Positions 17,715 through 27,223 are shown, numbered from the stretch's first letter. The stretch is 48,830 nt of DNA from Candidatus Rifleibacteriota bacterium (GCA_018818125.1 JAHISQ010000033.1:1-48830), one strand, 5' to 3'. Notes: generated from the letters alone by a model not told the origin. Made by a program: numbers and translations.

Positions 17715-17753
17715 CTCCCGAATAAATACAACGGTATCTTTGGCAGAGCAGAC

Positions 17754-18767
17754 TTACCGGGGCAAGCTGGCGGCATACTGCTGCCAGCGCCAGGAATCGG
17801 CGCACATCTGATCTATGCCTCGATGGGCCTGCCAGTCGAGCTCGCGATTAGCTTTAGCCGGGTCGGCAAAGGTGCGGGCAATGTCGCCGGAGCGGCGGGC
17901 CACGACCTTATAAGGCACTGCGCAACCGCTTGCTTTTTCAAAGGCTTTAACTACATCAAGCACGCTGTAACCACAGCCGGTGCCCAGGTTATACACCTCA
18001 AGCCCAGGTTTCTGCTGCATCTTTTCGAGCGCTTTAACATGGCCGTTGGCCAGATCGACAACGTGTATGTAGTCGCGAACTCCGGTGCCGTCGGGGGTGG
18101 GGTAGTCGTTGCCGAATACGTTCAGATGCGGGCGCTGACCGATAGCTACCTGGGTGATATAGGGCATCAGGTTGTTGGGTATGCCGTTGGGGTCTTCGCC
18201 GATCAGTCCGCTTTCATGTGCACCGACCGGATTGAAGTAGCGCAGAAGTCTGATGTTCCATGCCGGTATCGCTTCATGCAGGTCGCCCAGAATTTGCTCA
18301 ATCATGTATTTGGATCGGCCATAAGGGTTGGTGGTCGCCCCGGTCGGAAAGTCTTCGCGAATCGGCACCTCGTGAGGATCGCCGTAAACCGTGCATGACG
18401 AGCTGAAGACCAGATTGCGCACCTGCGCCGCTTCCATTGCTTCGCACAGATTTACTGTTCCGGCAATGTTGTTGCGGTAATAAAGAAGCGGTTTTTCGAC
18501 AGATTCACCGACTGCCTTCAGTCCGGCAAAATGCACGACGGCATCAATTTTCTGTTCGCTGAAAATTTTCGCCAGCAGCTCGCTGTCCAGTATGTCGCCG
18601 CGATAGAAGACCGGGCGGCGCCCGCTGATCTGCGCCACCCGGTCGATCACTTCTGCGCGTGAATTATACAGATTGTCGATAATTACGGCATTATGACCGG
18701 CAGCCATGAGCTGAATACAGGTATGACTGCCGATGTAGCCACTTCCGCCAGTGAGAAGCACGTTCAT
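17754..18767 (-). CDS. galE: UDP-glucose 4-epimerase
   Basis: Interconverts UDP-glucose and UDP-galactose, or the N-acetyl forms, in the cytoplasm using bound NAD. The 337-residue protein has GGSGYIGSHT at the N-terminus, FAGLKAVGES, SSSCTVYGDP and the catalytic NPYGRSKYMIE (YxxxK), and it matches GalE over its whole length. The ATG overlaps the TGA of the upstream YgfK-like gene by one base (TGATG), so the two are translationally coupled. This is an unusual partner for galE. It supplies sugar donors for the polysaccharide genes elsewhere in the window. Confidence 0.95.
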   Translation of the reverse strand: MNVLLTGGSGYIGSHTCIQLMAAGHNAVIIDNLYNSRAEVIDRVAQISGRRPVFYRGDILDSELLAKIFSEQKIDAVVHFAGLKAVGESVEKPLLYYRNNIAGTVNLCEAMEAAQVRNLVFSSSCTVYGDPHEVPIREDFPTGATTNPYGRSKYMIEQILGDLHEAIPAWNIRLLRYFNPVGAHESGLIGEDPNGIPNNLMPYITQVAIGQRPHLNVFGNDYPTPDGTGVRDYIHVVDLANGHVKALEKMQQKPGLEVYNLGTGCGYSVLDVVKAFEKASGCAVPYKVVARRSGDIARTFADPAKANRELDWQAHRGIDQMCADSWRWQQYAASLPR

Positions 18768-21700
18768 CAGTAATTGAATCCTTCAGCTTTGAGCGCGGTA
18801 TAGAGAATAGCCATCTTGAGCGCCTGTTCAAAAGAGTATTCTCTTGGTTTTTCGCCGCGTGGCTCAACTGCGACTACTTCAAAGGTGTCTTTTCTGAGGC
18901 GGGCATGCATTGAGCCATCGTGGAAGTGCAGCATGTCGTCTTTCTCTTCGAGCATGGTTTCATGACCGTCAATACGGCTTTTGATTACTTTTCCGACCAG
19001 TCGGTAGCCATTCTGTTCGTGTTTGAAGCTGTGGTCGCTCAGGTAGAACTTGGGCTTTTCCTTGTAAGGGTCACCAGCTGACGGGCAGAAAGTAGTGCAG
19101 TTGCCGCATTCGTTGCAAAAATCGCCGATATTGATTACTTGTACATCCTGCGTCAGGCGTAGGGTTTTCTCATGTTCAATTTTGTATTTGCCCTTTTTGC
19201 TGACTGACTTCTGGACCATGTAGTCGCCGGGTTGCACGTAATAGTTGCGATTGGCGCGGTTTGGACAGACAGTGACGCAGATGTTACAGACATCGTTGCA
19301 GAACAGGCAGCGCTCTGCTTCGTGTTTCGCTTCTTCTTCAGTCAATTCGCGAATTACAGTAGCAAAGCCCTTGCGCATGCCAAGATCAATTTCTGGAAGC
19401 TGCATTCCCTTGACTTTCTGCGCACTGCGAACCTGGAACTGCGCCGGACTCAGGCCTTTTTTGATCATGGCCGGAGCGAGCTTGAGATCTTTGCCGGCTT
19501 GAGCGATAATGTTGGCAGCGGTTTTCTGGCCATCGCCAACAGCTTTAACAATGGTCGAAGCTCCACGCACCGCATCACCGCCGGCAAAAACATTTTTAAT
19601 GCGTGTCATGCCGGTTACCGGATCGATAACAAAGTCGGCGGCATCGATAAAGTCGAGCTGCACGTCCTGTCCGATCGCTTCTATCACTGTGTTACAGTCG
19701 ACATCGACAATGGCACCTTCAATCGGCACCGGCCGGCGGCGGCCATCTTTATCCTTTTCGCCAAGTTTCATTTTCTGGCATTTCAGGCCAGCAAGTTGCC
19801 CAGCCTGGATAATCGCTTCAAGTGGCTGGTGCAGTTCAAGGATTTCAATGCCTTCGTCGAGCAATGCCTTGATTTCTTCAGTGTCTGCCGGCATTTCGGC
19901 GCGGGTTCGGCGATAAACTATGCGAACCTGACCTTGACCATCGACAATGCGCAGTGCGGTGCGCGCTGCATCCATCGCGGAGTTGCCTCCCCCGATTATT
20001 ACGACGTTCGGGCCAATTTTAACTTCTTTGCCGCGTCTTACATCAGATAGAAAAACCAGCTGGTCGATCACTCCAGGCGCTTCTTCGCCGGGTATGCCCA
20101 TGGTTTTGGCGCCCTGGGCACCAATGGCAATGTAAACATAATCGTAATCTTTCTTAAGCTCGGCGAAGCGTGCTTTGTCGATTTTCTGTTCGTAGCTGAT
20201 CTTGACGCCAAGATTTTTGATATATTCGACATCGGCTGCGATAGCTGCGGCGGTAAGCCTGAAACTCGGAATCGCATCAGCAACCATGCCGCCGGCAAAG
20301 GCGTTTGTTTCAAACATCTCGACGGCAAAACCTTCAAGCGCCAGAAAGTAAGCGCATGCCAGTCCGCTTGGCCCGGCACCGATTATCGCAACTTTTTTCC
20401 CGTTTGCTTTTTCGGGCTGCAAGTTGGGGCGATCCTTGAAGCGGGCAGCAATAAAACGCTTGATTTCGCGGATGAGCAGCGAGCTGTCGTAGTTAGATCG
20501 CGTGCAGTGATACTGACACTGGTGGTCGCAGACCATGCCAAGTACGTTAGGCATCGGGTTATTGCGCATAATGACTTCGTAGGCATTTTTGTAATCGCCC
20601 TTTGCCGTGTAATACATGTATGACGGAATATCCTGGCCAGCCGGGCAGGTGTGAATACAAGGAGCGTGTACACAGTCGAAATTTTTGAGCTCACGGTCAG
20701 TCTTTACAGATTCGCCAGTTTTGCTGTCTTTGCGGTAGGCCGGGTTAGCGACGACCGCACCGGCATAGCGACGCAGGTTGATGAGAGCAGCCTTCTGGGT
20801 TTTTCGGCAGCTGCAACCAGCAAAATTGAGAATAAATTCGTCGATGCTGGCTGCTTTTTCGGCTTTCATAGCTGCACTAAGGTTTTGCAGATACTGCAGT
20901 TGGCGGCCATAGCCACCCGGCTTGAGCAGGTCGGAGCAGACTGTAACCGGCTTGATGCCTGCGGCAATTATCTTGGACAGATTGAAACAGTCGGCACCGG
21001 CACTGAAGCTGATGTCGAGAATTCCATCAAATTCGTTCTGCAGTTTAACAGCGACGTTTACGCTGATCGGATGCAGTGCACGCCCGCTCATATACATCAT
21101 CTTCTCGTGCGCCGGAAAAATATTCCTGTGATTGATGGCTTCTAGCGTATTGGTAAGCTTGAGTCCGAATTCTACGCCCTTTTCAGCTGCTGCTGCGCGC
21201 ATATTTTTGATTATCTGCACGCCGTCGGCGTATTTAAGATCGTGGCCGAAGGCTTCGTCTGGGATCGTAGCTTCAAAGCCGAGGCGGTCATTGAGTATAT
21301 GGCGCAGTTGTTCAGCCCCGAGCAGGGTTGGGTTCATCTTGATCGTAGTGTGGTAGCCGCGTTCCTTGACCAGATACATGGCTATTTTTTCGATTTCGTC
21401 TGGCGGGCAGCCATGCATGGTCGAAAGCGTTATGTTATCTGAAAGCTTCGCACCAATTTCCACTTCGTCGATTTTGGGGTAGTGTTTGCGCACCAATGCG
21501 AGCTTTTCTTTGAGAATATCACCGCAATCGTTCATGCGTGCCAGGAAATTCTGAACGTTAGATTTGAGAATGCCCTCAAGGTTGTAGCCAACGCTCATGT
21601 TGAAAATGAAGCCGTTGCCGCGCGTGTTTTTCCAGCCGAATTTGTGGCGCAGCAGATGAATCATGATCCAGGCATTGAGGTATTCGTCAAAACTGTCGTC

Positions 21701-22051
21701 GAGTTTTAGTTCCTGAGACCATTCACAGTTGTAGCCTTCATCGTGAATGTCGATGCATGGCTTGCTGACGTTAAGCTCGTCGAGGGTCTGTACGGTCTTG
21801 AGTTCAAGATAGCGCGAACCACAAAGCCAGGCGGCGATAAGGTTCTGAGCCATCTGCGTGTGCGGCCCGGCCGCGACACCAAGCGGTGTTTCGAGAAACT
21901 GCCCGAAGCGGGTCAGTGTGAATGGGTCACTGTCGCGCGGGGTAAAGAACAGGTCTTTATGAATTCCGAAAATCTGCTGAGATTCGTCGTATTCTTTGAG
22001 TATCCAGGAACAAAGCTGCTCAATAGAGATGCGGCTGAATTCTTTAGACAT
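18767..22051 (-). CDS. ygfK: YgfK-like iron-sulfur flavoprotein (putative selenate reductase subunit)
   Basis: A 1094-residue cytoplasmic redox protein of the YgfK family, an architecture related to dihydropyrimidine dehydrogenase and the glutamate synthase small subunit. Residues about 1-430 form a TIM-barrel region (for example FFTPRDSDPFTLTRFGQFLE, VAAGPHTQMAQN, STMHGCPPDEIE). Next is a Cys-rich helical segment with CIHTC and CDHQCQYHC. An FAD-binding GAGPSGLACAYF and an NAD(P)H-binding IGGGNSAMDAARTAL follow. The C-terminal part has two iron-sulfur cluster motifs (CNDVCNICVTVCP and CNECGNCTTFCP). YgfK has been proposed to act in selenate, purine or formate-linked redox metabolism, but the physiological substrate is not established. 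No molybdenum-hydroxylase partners such as xdhA or ygeW are adjacent; its only operon partner is galE. AGGAG precedes the ATG. Confidence 0.88.
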   Translation of the reverse strand: MSKEFSRISIEQLCSWILKEYDESQQIFGIHKDLFFTPRDSDPFTLTRFGQFLETPLGVAAGPHTQMAQNLIAAWLCGSRYLELKTVQTLDELNVSKPCIDIHDEGYNCEWSQELKLDDSFDEYLNAWIMIHLLRHKFGWKNTRGNGFIFNMSVGYNLEGILKSNVQNFLARMNDCGDILKEKLALVRKHYPKIDEVEIGAKLSDNITLSTMHGCPPDEIEKIAMYLVKERGYHTTIKMNPTLLGAEQLRHILNDRLGFEATIPDEAFGHDLKYADGVQIIKNMRAAAAEKGVEFGLKLTNTLEAINHRNIFPAHEKMMYMSGRALHPISVNVAVKLQNEFDGILDISFSAGADCFNLSKIIAAGIKPVTVCSDLLKPGGYGRQLQYLQNLSAAMKAEKAASIDEFILNFAGCSCRKTQKAALINLRRYAGAVVANPAYRKDSKTGESVKTDRELKNFDCVHAPCIHTCPAGQDIPSYMYYTAKGDYKNAYEVIMRNNPMPNVLGMVCDHQCQYHCTRSNYDSSLLIREIKRFIAARFKDRPNLQPEKANGKKVAIIGAGPSGLACAYFLALEGFAVEMFETNAFAGGMVADAIPSFRLTAAAIAADVEYIKNLGVKISYEQKIDKARFAELKKDYDYVYIAIGAQGAKTMGIPGEEAPGVIDQLVFLSDVRRGKEVKIGPNVVIIGGGNSAMDAARTALRIVDGQGQVRIVYRRTRAEMPADTEEIKALLDEGIEILELHQPLEAIIQAGQLAGLKCQKMKLGEKDKDGRRRPVPIEGAIVDVDCNTVIEAIGQDVQLDFIDAADFVIDPVTGMTRIKNVFAGGDAVRGASTIVKAVGDGQKTAANIIAQAGKDLKLAPAMIKKGLSPAQFQVRSAQKVKGMQLPEIDLGMRKGFATVIRELTEEEAKHEAERCLFCNDVCNICVTVCPNRANRNYYVQPGDYMVQKSVSKKGKYKIEHEKTLRLTQDVQVINIGDFCNECGNCTTFCPSAGDPYKEKPKFYLSDHSFKHEQNGYRLVGKVIKSRIDGHETMLEEKDDMLHFHDGSMHARLRKDTFEVVAVEPRGEKPREYSFEQALKMAILYTALKAEGFNY

Positions 22052-22092
22052 GGGGAGTCTCCTTTACTGTGTGCAAATATTATATTTTGCAG

Positions 22093-22122
22093 ATTCTAGC
22101 ACAATCTGCAAAAGCCCTGCAA
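22093..22122 (-). promoter_or_regulatory. Predicted promoter of ygfK-galE
   Basis: TTGCAG, 18-bp spacer, TAGAAT on the minus strand, about 42 bp before the ygfK ATG. Confidence 0.5.
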
Positions 22123-22146
22123 TTATATTGAAAAGACAGAAGAGAG

Positions 22147-23706
22147 TCAGCTGATCATAGCGTCGAGGGCGAGAATGAGTTCGTTGGTATAGCGCAGCGC
22201 CTCATGGCTGTCACCGGGCTGACCGGCGACAATAGCGGCAGAAATATTGCGGTACATCTGACGGTATGCGTTCATGCGGTTGCCGGTAAAACTGCGGCGC
22301 AAGCACATCTCATCTTCAAACTTGTAAACAGCACCATTGGTGACACTGACTGTGCGGCTGCCGGCTCGCATTACCACGTGATCCTGTACGCCGACGCGCG
22401 GACTGCCGAGATGGGTGAGATGCAGAAACAGGCAGGCTCCATTGGCCAGTTCGACCTGCGCCAGGCTGTCACCGTTGACGGCTTTGCTCGCAGTGAATTT
22501 GACCGGCTTTGCGTAATCGTTCATAAACAGAAAATGATCGAGCCAGTGACAGCCATTTGATACCAGGTGGCTGCGTGCAGACGGCCAGTTATACCAGTGG
22601 TGCGGCGGCAGTGCCACCTCGTAAACATCACTGGTAATATGAACTGCTTCGCCAGGATTAACTCCGAGATCGTTGCGGGCTTCAGCAAACAGCGGGTTAT
22701 GACGCATGTGATAACAGCTGAACAGCCTGCCGGGTTGCAGGCTGTCAAGTTTGAGCAGTCTTTCAAGCTGGGCGGGAGTAGTGACCACCGGCTTTTCAAC
22801 TACTGCGATACTTCCAGATTCTATGGCTCTGGCAGCAATGTCAGCGTGGGTGTGGTGATAGCCTGCGGCAAACACCACGCGACAACCACCCTGGGCCGAA
22901 AATTCACTGCTGGTGGTGACTCTGGCCTTGTAGTTGCCAGGATTCCCGATCTGGGTCGGGTCGATCTCGTGAATCTCGCTAATTTGCAGCCGTGCATCAA
23001 GATTTGGCATGATCTGGGTTTTGGCATAGTTGCCGAGTCCATAAATGGCGGCGCTAATATTGCCTTTGGCAACCGGCTCAATTCCTTTACTGTTCTCACG
23101 AATCTCGCTGCGTGGTGAACAGCGCAGAAGAGACGAACTCAGTTTGAGCTGGCGCCAGAAAACTGTGGCTTTTTCGAGGCAGCTGGCCAGTCTGGTTGTG
23201 TCAGGGGCGAATCCTGACTCCTGATGCCAGCCCAGAAGCTCGGGCAATACCAGCTCAGAGTCGGTTCCCGACATTGCATAATGTTGAACACCGTCGATAT
23301 GAGCGTATTGTAGATAAAGAGTTTCATCAGTCCGGCGGACGAGTTGTGCTGGCAGCACGACTCTCTCGGCAGCTTTCGGGTGCATCGGCGCAATGAAAAT
23401 CAGATAGTCGCCGGCGTTAAAGCCTTTGCAGTCACGGGATTCAAGCAGACGGCCGATGCCGATTGAGTAGAATTTCTGATTGCGGCCACTTTCGGCGAGG
23501 CGAGAGCGGATCTTGAGATAAACCGCGCGCCAGCCAATTTCACGAATGTATTCACCGAGCATGCGCAGACTGAATTTGCGCTCAAAATAAATGCCCTTTG
23601 CTTCGGCCAGATTCAGCCAGGCTGCGACTTCTATGCGCAGAGAGCCTGACGCCAGATGATAGTCGAGATACTGGTCGCGCCATTTTCCGCCAGACAGGAT
23701 ATACAT
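22147..23706 (-). CDS. Gfo/Idh/MocA oxidoreductase with an unrecognised N-terminal half
   Basis: A 519-residue protein. From about residue 215 it is a Gfo/Idh/MocA-type dehydrogenase. It has the nucleotide-binding IYGLGNYA, a G-rich turn with HTHADIAARA, the EKP motif in VVEKPVVTTP, and NGCHWLDHFLF where the family has its catalytic His. Residues 1-210 form a separate region with no motif I recognise, including MHPKAAERVVLPAQLVRR and a YLQYAHIDGVQHY segment. Bi-domain oxidoreductases in capsule clusters usually carry an alcohol-dehydrogenase domain in front; this region does not look like one. Substrate is unknown; sugar-nucleotide oxidation is plausible from the neighbours. It is divergent from the LegC-like gene with about 137 bp between them. 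No strong SD is seen. Confidence 0.75.
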   Translation of the reverse strand: MYILSGGKWRDQYLDYHLASGSLRIEVAAWLNLAEAKGIYFERKFSLRMLGEYIREIGWRAVYLKIRSRLAESGRNQKFYSIGIGRLLESRDCKGFNAGDYLIFIAPMHPKAAERVVLPAQLVRRTDETLYLQYAHIDGVQHYAMSGTDSELVLPELLGWHQESGFAPDTTRLASCLEKATVFWRQLKLSSSLLRCSPRSEIRENSKGIEPVAKGNISAAIYGLGNYAKTQIMPNLDARLQISEIHEIDPTQIGNPGNYKARVTTSSEFSAQGGCRVVFAAGYHHTHADIAARAIESGSIAVVEKPVVTTPAQLERLLKLDSLQPGRLFSCYHMRHNPLFAEARNDLGVNPGEAVHITSDVYEVALPPHHWYNWPSARSHLVSNGCHWLDHFLFMNDYAKPVKFTASKAVNGDSLAQVELANGACLFLHLTHLGSPRVGVQDHVVMRAGSRTVSVTNGAVYKFEDEMCLRRSFTGNRMNAYRQMYRNISAAIVAGQPGDSHEALRYTNELILALDAMIS

Positions 23707-23762
23707 TTGTTCAACACCTGCACAATATATTTGCAGGCAATTCTAACCTATCTCGCCTCTTA

Positions 23763-23791
23763 ATTAAAGCCGCCAGTTTTTCACAGAGCAA
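23763..23791 (-). promoter_or_regulatory. Predicted promoter of the Gfo/Idh gene
   Basis: TTGCTC, 17-bp spacer, TTTAAT on the minus strand, about 57 bp before the ATG. On the opposite strand TGGTAAGAT (23792-23800) could serve as an extended -10 for the LegC-like gene. Confidence 0.4.
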
Positions 23792-23843
23792 TGGTAAGAT
23801 TTTTGTCGAAATTGCCGATAATTGGTCATGATTGGGGGTAGCC

Positions 23844-25007
23844 ATGTCAGACAAACTTGCATCGCAGATCGAAAAGATTATCAGGAAAGCGGCCGGAATT
23901 GAGCACGGGCCGGTGGTTTTGCACGAGCCGTTTTTTATCGGTAATGAGCGGCAGTATGTTGTCGATTGCATCGATACCAACTGGGTTTCTACGGTTGGAA
24001 AGTATGTAAACCTTTTTGAACAGCTGCTCAGTAAAGTTACCGGAGTAAAGCACTGCATTGCCACAATAAATGGAACGGCAGCGCTACATATCTGCATGCT
24101 GCTTGCGGGAGTGCAACGCGACGATGAGGTGCTGACTCAGGCTCTGACATTTGTTGCGGCCCCGAACGCCATCTCTTATTGCTGTGCTATTCCGCATTTT
24201 GTTGATGTCTCTCCAGTGAGTCTCGGTGTTTGCCCAGATCGGCTGCGAGAATATCTGAAGAAAATCGGTGAAATTCGCGGCAAAGAACTATTTAATCGCC
24301 TGACCGGGCGACGCATCAGGGCTTTGCTGGTCATGCATACTTTCGGGCACCCTTCCCATCTCAATGAACTGAAAAAAATCTGCGACGAGTTCAACCTGCT
24401 TCTGCTCGAAGACGCGGCAGAAGCTATTGGCTCTGAGTATGAAAAAAAACATGTTGGTCATCATGGCTTGTTGTCGGCGCTTAGTTTTAATGGCAACAAA
24501 ATACTTACAACCGGCGGTGGCGGCGCTATTTTGACGAATGATGACAATCTGGCAGATGTGGCGCGGCACCTGACTACAACTGGCAAAGTCAGCCATCAAT
24601 GGGAGTTTTACCACGATTGTGTGGCTTATAACTACCGCATGCCGAATGTTAATGCGGCACTTGGTTGTGCGCAGCTTGAGCAGCTCAGCGAAATCCTTAC
24701 CAAGAAGCGACTGCTGGCAAGTCGTTATAGCAGTGAATTTTCGCGGGTTGATGAAATCAGTTTCTTTAATGAGATGCCCAAAGTAAAGAGCAATTATTGG
24801 CTTAACGCGATTCTGCTTAAAAACGTGTCGCGTGATCGGCGCAACAAACTACTGGATGCTCTCAACAATGATGGTATAATGGTTCGCCCGGTATGGAACC
24901 TGTCGAACACGCTGCCAATGTACAAAAACTGCCCATCTGATGATCTGAGTGTTTCACAGAAGATCGAAGGGTCGCTGATCAATATTCCAAGCAGCCCTTC
25001 GTTTTAG
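23844..25007 (+). CDS. LegC-family PLP-dependent sugar aminotransferase (DegT/DnrJ/EryC1/StrS)
   Basis: A protein of about 387 residues that transfers an amino group from glutamate to a keto-sugar nucleotide. Family marks are VLHEPFFIGNE, TNWVSTVGKYV, INGTAALHI, a conserved VFGHP-type motif (here TFGHPSHL), LLLEDAAEAIGSEY, and the Schiff-base Lys in LSFNGNKILTTGGGG. These point to the LegC / UDP-4-keto-6-deoxy-GlcNAc aminotransferase subgroup rather than the WbpE type at 40432. The start ATG at 23844 follows a GGGGGT SD; an upstream TTG in frame is not needed. A candidate substrate is a 4-keto-6-deoxy sugar made by RfbB or Gmd, but specificity cannot be fixed from sequence. Confidence 0.85.
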   Translation: MSDKLASQIEKIIRKAAGIEHGPVVLHEPFFIGNERQYVVDCIDTNWVSTVGKYVNLFEQLLSKVTGVKHCIATINGTAALHICMLLAGVQRDDEVLTQALTFVAAPNAISYCCAIPHFVDVSPVSLGVCPDRLREYLKKIGEIRGKELFNRLTGRRIRALLVMHTFGHPSHLNELKKICDEFNLLLLEDAAEAIGSEYEKKHVGHHGLLSALSFNGNKILTTGGGGAILTNDDNLADVARHLTTTGKVSHQWEFYHDCVAYNYRMPNVNAALGCAQLEQLSEILTKKRLLASRYSSEFSRVDEISFFNEMPKVKSNYWLNAILLKNVSRDRRNKLLDALNNDGIMVRPVWNLSNTLPMYKNCPSDDLSVSQKIEGSLINIPSSPSF

Positions 25008-25054
25008 CAGAAAAATATGTGACTGACTGACGAATTTCGTTCAGAAAACATAAC

Positions 25055-25098
25055 ATGAACAAAACCCCGCCGTGATTAAACGGCGGGGTTTTGTTCAT
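25055..25098. terminator. Bidirectional terminator between convergent genes
   Basis: A perfect 18-bp inverted repeat (25055-25072 with 25081-25098) has an 8-nt loop. The GC-rich core is flanked by AAAA and TTTT, giving U-runs on both strands. It serves the LegC-like gene (plus) and the lipoprotein gene (minus). Confidence 0.92.
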
Positions 25099-25114
25099 AG
25101 TTCGGGAAGAGAAC

Positions 25115-26026
25115 TTATTGGGGTATATAAACTCCGAGTAGATTACCCTGCCAGGTGTCGGCGGTTCCGTAATCCATGTTCGGGCCGTCATTTACAAAAC
25201 GACCTTCACCGGCTTTTATAACTATGTCGCCAGCTGTCGGGTGGGCCGTGCCGGTGCTGCCTGCTGCAACAACGATAACTGCGCCATTGGGTATTCTCGG
25301 ATCATGTGGGCTGGTAATCGGAGGAGTAAGGGCAGTGTCAATTCTTTTCAGCCCTGCTTCTTCAAGGTTCTTTGCGCTGGCATTGAGATATTCTGCAAAA
25401 TTTCTGGCTTCACCGCTCTCCATGGCCGGTAGATCTTCCCAATTTGCGAGCTTGCCGTAGCTGGAGCGGGTAAGATATTCCCATACTGCATTAAAACACT
25501 GACCATTCGAAGCACCTCGGTTATTAGCGAGCGCGTAGGCAATAACATCATCCATCTGTTTTCGTGCTGCCGCCGAAATTGCTGCTGTTCCTGCAGCGGC
25601 GGTCTGGGTCGCTACAGCTGGAGTTACCGCTGTCTGAGTCGCAACCTGCGTAGCCTGGCCGGTCGCGCCTGCTGCGGGGGCAGCTGTAGTCGCGCTGGCT
25701 ACCTCTTCCTTGTTGGGGTCAATGACTATAACGTTGGCATCAGTAGGCTTATTCACTTCGACAATGGCAGTGTTGGTGGCAATTGCAGCAGTGTTAGTTG
25801 CAATTGCAGCTGTGCCGGTGGCTACGGCGTTGTTCGCTGTGGCCTGATCGCCGCCGCCAAAGATGTTTTTAAAGGTGTCAACAACACCTTTTATTGCAGG
25901 CATCGCCTGCTGTATCCCCTGTGCAATTTTGCCAATCATATCGACAATCTGGGTTGCATCGCAGCCAGTCATAAAAACCGAGCTTACCAGTAACATTACA
26001 AGCGCTAATTTTTTGAGCCCTTTCAT
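25115..26026 (-). CDS. Putative lipoprotein with Ala/Thr-rich linker and CHAP-like C-terminal domain
   Basis: A 303-residue exported protein. The chosen ATG at 26026 begins MKGLKKLALVMLLVSSVFMTGC, a type II signal peptide with lipobox FMTGC (Cys about 22) and a GAGG SD; a longer in-frame start would spoil the signal. Residues about 65-175 are low-complexity Ala/Thr/Val repeats such as AAIATNTAAIATNT, probably a flexible spacer. The C-terminal 130 residues contain SNGQCFNAVWEYL and GTAHPTAGDIVIKAGEGRFV, in an order (Cys, then His) resembling CHAP/NlpC-P60 cysteine peptidases or amidases. That assignment is weak. It may be a cell-envelope hydrolase or a surface protein. Confidence 0.65.
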   Translation of the reverse strand: MKGLKKLALVMLLVSSVFMTGCDATQIVDMIGKIAQGIQQAMPAIKGVVDTFKNIFGGGDQATANNAVATGTAAIATNTAAIATNTAIVEVNKPTDANVIVIDPNKEEVASATTAAPAAGATGQATQVATQTAVTPAVATQTAAAGTAAISAAARKQMDDVIAYALANNRGASNGQCFNAVWEYLTRSSYGKLANWEDLPAMESGEARNFAEYLNASAKNLEEAGLKRIDTALTPPITSPHDPRIPNGAVIVVAAGSTGTAHPTAGDIVIKAGEGRFVNDGPNMDYGTADTWQGNLLGVYIPQ

Positions 26027-26110
26027 AATCAAACCTCTTTTTATTAATGACTTGTTTTTGGTCCTTATCATTCTAACGGATAGCCTGTAACAAAAGTAAC
26101 AAAAAAGAAA

Positions 26111-27217
26111 TCAAATTCTGGTTTCCGTTATGATCAATTTGTTTATCTCGTTCACATCATAATTTTGTACTGCTAGTTTGCGGCTGATTTCGCCCATCGG
26201 CGCGATCATCTGGGGGTTCTCGATGAAGCGCCGCATGGCGGCGGTAAGCGCAGTGACATTGCGCACAGGCACCAGAAATCCGTTTTCGCCTTCCCGCACC
26301 GTCTGTCGGCAGCCTGGAGCATCAGAAGTGATTATTGGTCGGCCAGTAGCCATGGCCTCGACTACAGTGCGCGGAATGCCTTCGCGATACGACGGCAATA
26401 CAAAAACGCCAGCCTGACTCAAAAATGGCCTGACATCGCGCGTGGCACCAAGATACTCAATCACTCCGGCTTCGGTATAGCGCTCGATCGCACTGAGCGG
26501 CAAGCCTGAAGGGCTTGGGTCGGCTGGCCCGAGCAGTTGAAACCTTGCCTGTGGGAAAATCTTGCGTAGCCTGGCCGCCGCTTCGATGTACTCCATGATG
26601 CCCTTGTCTCTGAGCAATCGCGCAATAAGAATGAATGTTGGTGGCCCTTTTGGCAGTGGCTGCACAGCGAAATGCTGCAGGTCAACCCCTGAGCCGTTCA
26701 CCAGCACTGTCTGCTGAGGCTCCACAATCTTGAGCGTCACGAATTCGTTGAGATCATCGGTATTCTGAAAGAAAACCCTGCGGTCAAACTTGAGAACTCT
26801 GCGATACAGACCTTTGGCAAGCAGCCCGGTTAACTTCTGATGATATGAAACGTTCATGAACGCATAGCCCAGTCCGGTAATCAGCGCGTAGATTTCGCTT
26901 ATACCAAGATTTCGCGCTGCCATTGTGCCGTATACAATCGGTTTAATCGTATACGCCAGTATTACATCAGGCTTATAGCTTTTAAGCAGCTGCGACAGAC
27001 ACTGATAATAAAGAATGTCATCGAGCGGGTTAAGCCCGCAGCGCGCAACTTCAGCAGTCGCAAAACTGCTGGCAATTGCCCGCACCTCGTCGGCAAACCA
27101 GGCATCAGGCGCAATGCAGAATACATCGTGCCCGAGCTGTCGCAGTGTCTGAATCAGACTGCCGCGAAAGTTAATCAGCGAGCGCGATGAGCTTTCAAGA
27201 ATAGCTATGCGTTTCAT
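26111..27217 (-). CDS. Glycosyltransferase family 4 (PglA/WbnX-like)
   Basis: A protein of about 368 residues with the two-domain GT-B fold. The N-terminal acceptor domain starts RIAILESSSRSLINFRG and has VILAYTIKPIVYG. The C-terminal donor domain has FILIARLLRDKGIMEYIEAA, FQLLGPAD, the E-x7-E type motif in LPSYREGIPRTVVEAMA and SDAPGCRQTV. Sequences of this kind transfer a hexosamine to an undecaprenyl-diphosphate-linked sugar in O-antigen, capsule or glycan assembly. The donor here is unknown. No transmembrane segment is seen; it should act at the cytoplasmic face. The start is uncertain. ATG at 27217 gives the family N-terminus but no SD; GTG 27238 or ATG 27235 would add six or seven residues. 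Confidence 0.88.
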   Translation of the reverse strand: MKRIAILESSSRSLINFRGSLIQTLRQLGHDVFCIAPDAWFADEVRAIASSFATAEVARCGLNPLDDILYYQCLSQLLKSYKPDVILAYTIKPIVYGTMAARNLGISEIYALITGLGYAFMNVSYHQKLTGLLAKGLYRRVLKFDRRVFFQNTDDLNEFVTLKIVEPQQTVLVNGSGVDLQHFAVQPLPKGPPTFILIARLLRDKGIMEYIEAAARLRKIFPQARFQLLGPADPSPSGLPLSAIERYTEAGVIEYLGATRDVRPFLSQAGVFVLPSYREGIPRTVVEAMATGRPIITSDAPGCRQTVREGENGFLVPVRNVTALTAAMRRFIENPQMIAPMGEISRKLAVQNYDVNEINKLIITETRI

Positions 27218-27223
27218 CCGCAC

